From Oscillospiraceae bacterium (GTDB lineage: Bacteria; Bacillota; Clostridia; Oscillospirales; Ruminococcaceae), in contig JAFWDH010000016.1 of assembly GCA_017513135.1 (NCBI GenBank), forward strand, positions 1 through 64,000: a stretch of 64,000 bases of DNA, in the 5' to 3' direction. Each line of letters opens with the position of its first letter. The stretch's first letter is position 1. Both the position numbers and the translations under genes were made by a program. Positions 7,695 through 14,937 of this stretch are shown here, piece after piece. The notes below the pieces were generated by a model, which was not told the origin of the DNA, searched no databases, and worked only from the letters and a program-made list of their open reading frames with translations.

Positions 7695-10600
7695 ATGCCG
7701 TATTTCAATATAGTCGCCCAGACGACAGAAAACACTGTTGTTACTGAATATGAACCCGTCAAATCTCGTATCGACAGTTATCAGAGTGAAGCTGATCTAG
7801 AACGAGAGTTCATACGTATGCTCACCGAGCAAGGTTACGAATACCTTCAAATTCATAGTGAGAATGATTTGCTTTACAATCTTCGGCTTCAAATTGAAAA
7901 ACTGAACAAATATAAGTTTTCCGATAACGAATGGCAACTCTTTTTGTCAAATAGTATTGCTAATCCAAATGAGCATATAGTTGAAAAGACCCGTAAGATC
8001 CAGGAAGACTACGTTCAAGTCCTAAAAAGAGATGACGGAACAAGTAAGAATATCTCGTTGATCGATAAGAAGAATGTGCATAATAACTATCTCCAGGTAA
8101 TTAATCAATATGTCATCAATCAGGAACAAGGTGCAAAACATGATAATCGATATGATGTGACGATCCTTGTAAACGGACTACCGCTTGTTCATGTAGAGTT
8201 GAAAAGACGTGGCGTCGCTATTCGGGAAGCATTCAATCAGATAAATCGATATCAGAGAGACTCTTTTTGGGCTGGATGCGGACTATATGAGTATGTCCAG
8301 ATATTCGTGATAAGTAATGGTACAAACACCAAATACTATTCAAACAGCACCAGATATAACGCTATCAAAGATCATCAATCTGCAAGTGGTAAAAAAGAGA
8401 AGACATCGAATAGTTTTGAGTTCACATCTTATTGGGCTGACAGTAACAACAAGGTGATACCTGATCTTGTAGATTTCACGCGAACTTTTTTTGCCAGGCA
8501 CACCATTCTAAATCTACTCACGAAGTACTGTATTTTTACTTCAGAAAACATGCTGATGGTCATGAGACCATATCAGATCACGGCAACTGAACGTATTCTC
8601 AACAGAATAGAGATTGCAAACAACTATAAGAAATACGGAACTGTTGCTGGCGGCGGATATATATGGCATACGACTGGATCAGGAAAGACACTCACATCAT
8701 TTAAGACAGCAAGACAGGCTTCTCAGCTGCCATATATTGATAAAGTTTTGTTTGTCGTGGACCGTAAGGATCTCGACTACCAGACAATGAAGGAATATGA
8801 CAGGTTCGAGAAAGGTGCAGCCAATAGCAATACCAGCACGGTCATCCTGAAGCGTCAGCTTGAGGATCCTAGTGCACATATCATCATTACGACGATTCAG
8901 AAGCTGTCGACGTTTATCAAGAAGAATCCTTACCACGACGTGTATGAAAAACATGTAGTCATCATTTTTGATGAGTGTCATCGAAGTCAATTCGGTGACA
9001 TGCATACTGCGATCGTCAGGCATTTCAAGAATTATCACTTGTTTGGGTTTACCGGGACTCCGATATTTGCAGCCAATACCGGAAAGGTAAAGAATGCCCA
9101 GCTGTTTACGACGGAGCAATCATTTGGTGACCAGTTGCATTCCTATACGATCGTAGACGCAATCAACGACAAAAATGTCCTTCCGTTCCGTGTTGATTAT
9201 ATCAAGACGATGGATACCGACCCGGATATTGATGATAAACAGGTCTGGGATATAGACCGTGAGAGAGCGTTCATGGCTCCTCAAAGGATCGAACTGGTCA
9301 CGAAGTATATCCTTGATCACTTTGATCAGAAAACATATCGCGGTGATAAGACATATGTTTTCAATACCCTTACGAACATCTCTGATGTAGCTTCATCCGA
9401 TCGTGGGACAGTAGACGAGGTGAAGCAGAAGCAGCGTCTCAGTGGATTTAACGCGATCTTCTGTGTGGCTTCTGTACCCATGGCCAAACTATATTATCAG
9501 GAGTTCAAAAAGCAGATGGCTGCTGATCCGAAGAAGAATCTTAGGATCGCAACCATCTATAGCTATGCTGCTAATGAAGAAGATCCTGATGCAGATACAC
9601 TCGGAGAAGAGAACAGTGAAGATACAAGTGCATTGGATAAGAGCAGCCGAGACTTCTTGGAATCAGCTATCCGAGATTACAACCAGATGTTCAATACGAA
9701 CTATTCTACAGACGGAGACCGGTTCCAGAACTACTATAAAGACGTTTCACTTCGTATGAAGAATAAGGAACTTGATCTTCTTATCGTAGTGAATATGTTC
9801 CTTACAGGTTTTGATGCCACAACTCTAAATACACTTTGGGTAGATAAGAATCTGAGGATGCATGGATTGATCCAGGCTTTCAGCAGAACTAATCGTATCC
9901 TCAACAGCATCAAGACATTTGGAAATATCGTCTGCTTCCGAAATTTGCAGAAGCGTGTAGACGATGCAATCTCTTTATTCGGTGACAAGGATGCCGGCGG
10001 AATCGTACTCCTTCAAAAATTTGAAGCCTATTACTATGGTTACGTAGACGATAGTGGTAAACAGCATCAAGGATTTGTTGATATGATCGGTGAACTGACA
10101 GACAAATTCCCGTTGACTGAGCCTCAGATCATTGGAGAACAAAATCAGAAAGACTTTATAGTTTTGTTTGGTTCTATTCTCAGAATGAGAAACCTTTTAT
10201 CATCCTTTGATGATTTTGCAGGAAAAGAGATACTTAGTGACCGTGATATTCAAGATTATCTAAGCAGATATCAGGACCTTCGCGACGAATGGAGAAATAA
10301 AAAACCTGACGGAGAAAAGGAAGATATAATTGATGACCTCGTCTTCGAGGTTGAGCTTGTTAAACAGATCGAGGTCAATATTGATTACATCTTATTGCTT
10401 GTAAAAAAATATCATGACTCGAATTGTCAGGATAAGGAAGTCCTTGTTGACATTCAGAAAGCTTTAGGATCAAGTCCTGAATTACGTAGCAAAAAAATAC
10501 TGATTGAAACATTTATCGGCGGTCTTAATGAAATCGATGATGTGATGAATGGATGGACTGAGTATTTGTCTATAGAGAAGGAACGCCAACTTAAACAAAT

Positions 10601-10820
10601 CATTGAAGAAGAAAACCTTAATGAATCGGAAACAAGACGATACATCGAAAACTCTTTTAGGGAAGGCGAAATAAAGACAACAGGGACTGATATTGACAAG
10701 TTGCTTCCTCCTGTGTCACGATTTGGGGGCAGTGGTAGAGCTGAAAAAAAGCAAAACGTCATTGACAAGCTGTTAGCTTTCTTTGAAAAGTTTTTTGGGT
10801 TAACAGGATACAATGACTAA
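7695..10820 (+). CDS. hsdR: Type I restriction-modification system, restriction/translocase subunit
   Basis: HsdR translocates and cuts unmodified DNA. The N-terminal PD-(D/E)xK nuclease contributes VELKRRG (Glu168, Lys170) with the downstream QxxxY-like AFNQINRYQ. The superfamily 2 motor has Walker A HTTGSGKT at 325-332, the DECH box at 426-429, the GFTGTP motif III and the later NMFLTGFDA and QAFSRTNR motifs. The C-terminal helical domain (about 830-1041) binds HsdM. The length of 1041 is normal for type IC. It starts at ATG 7695 after AGGAGGTGGGCG, 17 bases behind hsdS. All three subunits look intact. Confidence 0.96.
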   Translation: MPYFNIVAQTTENTVVTEYEPVKSRIDSYQSEADLEREFIRMLTEQGYEYLQIHSENDLLYNLRLQIEKLNKYKFSDNEWQLFLSNSIANPNEHIVEKTRKIQEDYVQVLKRDDGTSKNISLIDKKNVHNNYLQVINQYVINQEQGAKHDNRYDVTILVNGLPLVHVELKRRGVAIREAFNQINRYQRDSFWAGCGLYEYVQIFVISNGTNTKYYSNSTRYNAIKDHQSASGKKEKTSNSFEFTSYWADSNNKVIPDLVDFTRTFFARHTILNLLTKYCIFTSENMLMVMRPYQITATERILNRIEIANNYKKYGTVAGGGYIWHTTGSGKTLTSFKTARQASQLPYIDKVLFVVDRKDLDYQTMKEYDRFEKGAANSNTSTVILKRQLEDPSAHIIITTIQKLSTFIKKNPYHDVYEKHVVIIFDECHRSQFGDMHTAIVRHFKNYHLFGFTGTPIFAANTGKVKNAQLFTTEQSFGDQLHSYTIVDAINDKNVLPFRVDYIKTMDTDPDIDDKQVWDIDRERAFMAPQRIELVTKYILDHFDQKTYRGDKTYVFNTLTNISDVASSDRGTVDEVKQKQRLSGFNAIFCVASVPMAKLYYQEFKKQMAADPKKNLRIATIYSYAANEEDPDADTLGEENSEDTSALDKSSRDFLESAIRDYNQMFNTNYSTDGDRFQNYYKDVSLRMKNKELDLLIVVNMFLTGFDATTLNTLWVDKNLRMHGLIQAFSRTNRILNSIKTFGNIVCFRNLQKRVDDAISLFGDKDAGGIVLLQKFEAYYYGYVDDSGKQHQGFVDMIGELTDKFPLTEPQIIGEQNQKDFIVLFGSILRMRNLLSSFDDFAGKEILSDRDIQDYLSRYQDLRDEWRNKKPDGEKEDIIDDLVFEVELVKQIEVNIDYILLLVKKYHDSNCQDKEVLVDIQKALGSSPELRSKKILIETFIGGLNEIDDVMNGWTEYLSIEKERQLKQIIEEENLNESETRRYIENSFREGEIKTTGTDIDKLLPPVSRFGGSGRAEKKQNVIDKLLAFFEKFFGLTGYND

Positions 10821-10896
10821 TTGAAAAAGATTTGAATTGGATGTTTGAAATGCATTTTATTCTATTCTTAATAGTCTTTTCCTAGAAAGGATTAAA

Positions 10897-12915
10897 ATGA
10901 AAAAAGTATCATTGTTGATATTTCTAGCGATTTTTGTTTCTATTACTTCGATTGTATATGCAAAAACAAGTACATACGAAGACATAGGTTTGTCCATTGA
11001 TTTACCAGATACTGCTGTAGTTGTAACTAAGTCGATGATGACAAACAGATCTGCTCTTCTTGCATTAGGACTTAACAATTATCAAATTGATTATTTACAG
11101 ACAACTAATGACTTGGATTTATTCGCCTTGACTGATAAATACGCCTTAACTATTACTAAATCTAAGACATATAGCGATTTTAGTCAAGTAAATGACAATA
11201 TAGTTCAGTTCATATTTGAACAAATGAAAGAAAGCTATAAAGATTTAGGGATAAAGATAGAAAAGTCAGAACTCTACTATAATGCGAATGCAAAGTATAT
11301 AAAGCTACATTGTTCACTTAATCTTGGTAAATATAGTTATCCTAGTTATCCAGGGATCCAATATATCAGCAATGTTGATGGGTATGCTTATTCGATTTCG
11401 TATTTTAGTATTAGTGGCGAATTGACAGCTTATGATGAAAAGAATGCAGATTCGATAATAACTTCTGTTCAATATAAGAACACAAAGAATGAAACGCAAG
11501 ACCGGACTCCTTCACACTTATATATTGATAAGAAAACAGGGATTTCTTTTCTGATTCCTGAGAATTGGACTGAAGGATCATTATCTAGGAAGAGGAAAGT
11601 GCTAAAGACATGTTTCGAGTCCACAGAAGAAGAAGGAACATCTTTGTATTTCGGATATTTTGATGTATGGAAAAAACTACCTTTTTACAAGAAGCTTGGA
11701 CATAATCGAGAAGAAATCAATACAAAGTTTTTTTATGATTGTTTGCTTGACATTTCCGATAATGAATGGTCAGGTGCCTTAGCTTCTATAACTTCTGATT
11801 TAGTAGAGAATGCTAATTTAGAAAATATGGTTCTTGTTACTCGCAATAGAGTCGAATACATACGCGTAGAAATAACTTCAATTAGTGATACCGAGTTTGG
11901 TAGGTTACAAATAAAAACTGATAGTTATTATCACATTGAAAATGGCGTTTTATACTCATGGCAATGTAACGTTTTTAGAAACAATCCCCACTATAAAGAG
12001 TTTTTAAATCTTATAGATAGTATCTCGTATAATACTTCGAGGAATGATATGTATTTTGAATTATTTCTTAATGCTATATTAGGTTTGGTGTTAACAATCA
12101 TTGTTCATCCATTACCAATATGGATTTATCGCTACTATATTAGAAAAGAAGCTGTCGATTATGATACAGCTAAACGAATAGTGAACATAGATACAGTTGT
12201 CGTTGCAGCCTTCTTTATTGTTCTGTCTGTTTTCTGGGGAGGAGGATTATCTTTTATTGCATTATTCTTTTGGAGAAATAAATGTATAAGGATACTAACA
12301 GATGATGGATCAAAGAATAGTGAGTATTTGCCTTATTCTCCAGAAATAAAGCTTTCAGCAGTATCTAATGAAATTAATGCTAAAAACCAGGGATTAACAC
12401 GTGAACAGCCTATTTACATGAAGGATCATAATGAAACCCTTACGTTCCTGAATAGTTTGTTATCATCCGATGGAGAAAAACTTAGATGGTTGAAAGCTGC
12501 ATCTGTCAAAGTAGAAGGTGCAATAAATGATGTTGATTGCTATATTTCACAGTTAGAAAATCAGCAATCATATAAAACACTTTTTATTTGCGAGAATAGT
12601 GAATCATCTTCCAGTATTATTCCGATTGGTTTTACCTTGAATAAAGAGAAGAATAGTACTGCTTTTGATGATAGTATTTCTTCGAAGTCATTAGCTAATA
12701 ACAACATAAAGACTCCTAGCATTGAGAGTACTAGCAGTCAAACAAGTGATGTAAATAGAACTAAGGTTGAGACGAAGAATGAGAAAAACAGTGATACTTC
12801 TATTATTTATAACGACAAGGATGAATTTGTAGATAATTACTGCTGGAACTGTGGGGCTAAGCTTAGAAAAAACAGCAGGTTTTGTTCATCCTGCGGAGCA
12901 ATAATTAAAGAATAA
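10897..12915 (+). CDS. Unknown membrane protein with signal peptide and C-terminal zinc ribbon
   Basis: I do not recognise this 672-residue protein. It starts with a signal peptide (hydrophobic 4-21, cleavage near VYA-KTS), followed by two similar extracytoplasmic modules (about 25-190 and 200-380). Both begin with a YEDIGLSIDLP or YIDKKTGISFLIP pattern followed by a beta-rich stretch, as in proteins with repeated PsbP/DUF-like domains. Two membrane helices (about 390-412 and 430-455) lead to a cytoplasmic tail ending in CWNCGAKL...FCSSCG, a zinc ribbon. The gene is very AT-rich, follows hsdR by 76 bases and has AAAGGA before ATG. Position at the element's right end suggests cargo. A hairpin terminator follows. 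Confidence 0.7.
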   Translation: MKKVSLLIFLAIFVSITSIVYAKTSTYEDIGLSIDLPDTAVVVTKSMMTNRSALLALGLNNYQIDYLQTTNDLDLFALTDKYALTITKSKTYSDFSQVNDNIVQFIFEQMKESYKDLGIKIEKSELYYNANAKYIKLHCSLNLGKYSYPSYPGIQYISNVDGYAYSISYFSISGELTAYDEKNADSIITSVQYKNTKNETQDRTPSHLYIDKKTGISFLIPENWTEGSLSRKRKVLKTCFESTEEEGTSLYFGYFDVWKKLPFYKKLGHNREEINTKFFYDCLLDISDNEWSGALASITSDLVENANLENMVLVTRNRVEYIRVEITSISDTEFGRLQIKTDSYYHIENGVLYSWQCNVFRNNPHYKEFLNLIDSISYNTSRNDMYFELFLNAILGLVLTIIVHPLPIWIYRYYIRKEAVDYDTAKRIVNIDTVVVAAFFIVLSVFWGGGLSFIALFFWRNKCIRILTDDGSKNSEYLPYSPEIKLSAVSNEINAKNQGLTREQPIYMKDHNETLTFLNSLLSSDGEKLRWLKAASVKVEGAINDVDCYISQLENQQSYKTLFICENSESSSSIIPIGFTLNKEKNSTAFDDSISSKSLANNNIKTPSIESTSSQTSDVNRTKVETKNEKNSDTSIIYNDKDEFVDNYCWNCGAKLRKNSRFCSSCGAIIKE

Positions 12916-13154
12916 GCAAACAGAAAAAGATTTATATACTAAACAAATGGAGAAACTACTATACAAGTAGTTTCTCCATTTTATATTGAAATTCTAATTA
13001 GAAAATAAATTCATTGATAGGTTATTTGTTTATAGAGTGTCACACTAATCTTAGTTGGAAATAAAAACATCAATGATAGTATCTTTCTAGTTTTCTTAGT
13101 GAAAAAACATCCACTTCCTAATAAAATAATGAAATTAGTCTTCAAGATACTTGA
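12916..13154. other. Non-coding right end of the integrated element
   Basis: AT-rich stretch between the last cargo gene and the right attachment core. It holds a terminator at 12945-12981 and no convincing gene. It probably includes the recombinase-binding arm of the right end. Confidence 0.6.
12945..12981. terminator. Strong hairpin terminator at the end of the element cargo
   Basis: A perfect 15-bp stem, AAATGGAGAAACTAC with GTAGTTTCTCCATTT, around a 7-base loop. A-rich and T-rich flanks on both sides mean it can act in both directions. Confidence 0.85.
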
Positions 13155-13163
13155 CCGAAGGGC
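13155..13163 (+). repeat. Right attachment core (attR)
   Basis: The second copy of CCGAAGGGC, followed immediately by the continuation of virD4 (GAGACGCTGCGC, encoding E-T-L-R). The in-frame codon just before it (13152-13154) is a TGA supplied by the element. Confidence 0.8.
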
Positions 13164-14462
13164 GAGACGCTGCGCATGACCGGAAGCCTCCTTGAGAAGA
13201 AAGGCTATACGGTAAGGGTCATAGACCTGGTGGATATGGAGCGGAGCCACTGCTACAACCCGTTCGTATATCTGCAGAGCGACAGCGACGTGCAGAGATT
13301 GGTCACAAACCTGTTCCAGAACACGAGGCCCAAGAACTCGCAGACGCAGGATCCTTTCTGGGACCAGGCAGCGCAGATGCTGCTGCTGGCGCTCATGTTC
13401 TATCTGAAGTATGAGGCGCCGGAGGATGAGCGGAACTTTTCCATGGTAATGGAGATGATAAGGGCGGGAGACGTTCAGGAGAACAACGACGCGTACCTGT
13501 CCCCGCTGGACATCCTTTTCGAGAGGCTCGAGATGAAGGATCCCTCCCACATAGCTCTCAAATACTACAGAAGCTACCGATCAGGCTCAGCAAAGACCCT
13601 GAAGTCCATACAGATAACGCTGATGTCCAGGCTCGAGAAGTTCAACCTTGAGTCTCTTGCGGGCATCACGAACTGCGACGAACTGGAGCTTGATGCTGTC
13701 GGAGACAGGAAGACGGCGGTATTCGCGGTGATACCGGATGACGACAGTTCCTTCAACTTCCTGGTAGGCATGCTCTACACCCAGCTGTTCCAGCAGCTCT
13801 ACAGAAGAGCCGACAGGGAGAACGGCGGAAGGCTTCCTGTGCACGTGCATTTCATAATGGATGAGTTCGCTAACGTCGCGCTTCCGGATCAGTTCGAGAA
13901 GATAATGTCCACGATGAGATCCAGGGAGATATCCGTTTCGGTGATACTGCAGAACCTGTCTCAGCTCAGGGCGCTGTTCGACAGGCAGTGGGAGTCCATA
14001 ATAGGCAACTCCGATGAGTTCCTCTATCTCGGAGGCAACGAGCAGTCGACTCACGAGTACATCTCAAAGATGCTGGGAAAAGAGACGATAGACGTATCCA
14101 GCAAGGGTAAGAGCAAAGGAAAGAGCGGAGGATCCTCGGAGAACTGGCAGAAGAGCGGCAGGGAGCTCATGACACCTGATGAGGTAAGGATGATGGACAA
14201 CAAAAGCGCGCTGCTGTTCATACGCGGCGAGAAGCCGGTGACGGACCTTAAGTACGACATAAGAAGACATCCCGCATACCGCATGACTCCGGAAGGAAGC
14301 GCTGCAGCCTTCCGTTACGGCGAGGATGACATAAGCATCGCTTCGGTCGCCGGGGAAAGCGGCACGGAAGAAACAGATGAATTCAGGGACAGGGATCTAA
14401 TAGTCCTCACGGACGAGGAACTGGAGGATCTCATGGAGAAGAGAAAGGAGAAAAGAGCATGA
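13155..14462 (+). pseudogene. virD4: 3' part of virD4/traG coupling protein
   Basis: Continues the frame broken at 141: PKGETLRMTG, then a YNPF motif, and later HFIMDEFANVALPDQFEK (Walker B) and SVILQNLSQLRALF, all characteristic of VirD4/TraG coupling ATPases. The C-terminal part holds a flexible Ser/Gly/Lys-rich segment and an acidic tail. An internal ATG at 13176 could start a 428-residue product, but it would lack Walker A and the membrane anchor. The last bases overlap the next gene (ATGA, 14459-14462), showing that this gene led the transfer operon before the insertion. Confidence 0.92.
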
Positions 14463-14767
14463 AAAGGAAGATCTGGAATGAAAGACTTATCATCTGCCTG
14501 GCTGCAGCGCTGATGCTGATAACCGTATGCAGACCGTCAGTTTATGCGGCGCAGGACCCTATAGAGGTAGTCAGGAATCTGAGCGATTTCATCTTCGGGA
14601 TGATAAGGGCAGTCGGAGTGATCCTGCTGGGATGGGGAATAGTTCAGGTCGGCCTCTCGGTCCAGAGCCATGACCCGTCGCAGCGCTCCAACGGATTCAT
14701 GACGGTGGCAGGAGGCGCGATAATAACCTTCACGAGGGAAATACTTGATATGATCACGGGAGGATGA
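14459..14767 (+). CDS. Pilin/VirB2-like (Maff2-type) small membrane protein
   Basis: 102 residues with a signal-like N-terminus (helix about 10-30, then VYAAQDP) followed by two hydrophobic segments (FIFGMIRAVGVILLGWGIVQV and the GGAIITF region) joined by a short polar loop with SNGFM. This layout, the size and the position right after virD4 match the Maff2/VirB2-like subunits of Clostridial conjugation modules, thought to form the channel or a surface fibre. It is translationally coupled to virD4 by a 4-base overlap. Confidence 0.7.
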   Translation: MKRKIWNERLIICLAAALMLITVCRPSVYAAQDPIEVVRNLSDFIFGMIRAVGVILLGWGIVQVGLSVQSHDPSQRSNGFMTVAGGAIITFTREILDMITGG

Positions 14768-14937
14768 TGCGGCCCATGGCTGGTATCTCCCGCCGGATGC
14801 AGTGACAGCGGAAATCTTTTCCCTGCAGGATAAAAGAAGAAATAAAACCATGTTTTCACCGCTTCTGAGTGTTAAAGTTTCATGTTTCATGTGGTAACAT
14901 TATAAAGTGATATTCTATGTTCGCGGAGGAATCGAAA
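14768..14937 (+). other. Leader region before the EF-Tu-like gene
   Basis: About 170 bases without a gene. No clear -35/-10 pair can be fixed; an AT-rich patch around TTATAAAG (14900-14907) could be a -10 region. The break in tight gene packing here suggests a separate promoter for the following gene. Confidence 0.4.

Larger units (their letters stand above)
133..13163. mobile_element. Integrative mobilizable element with serine recombinase, MobV relaxase and type I R-M cargo
   Basis: The element is bounded by a 9-bp direct repeat (CCGAAGGGC at 133-141 and 13155-13163) that sits exactly where a virD4 gene is split. Inside, all genes point rightward: serine recombinase, RepA-like ATPase, MobV relaxase, TnpW-like protein, hsdM, hsdS, hsdR and a membrane protein. 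The DNA is visibly AT-richer than both flanks. It has its own recombinase and relaxase but no channel genes, which defines an IME rather than an ICE. The true crossover lies inside or next to the 9-bp repeat; its exact position cannot be read from sequence. Confidence 0.88.
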
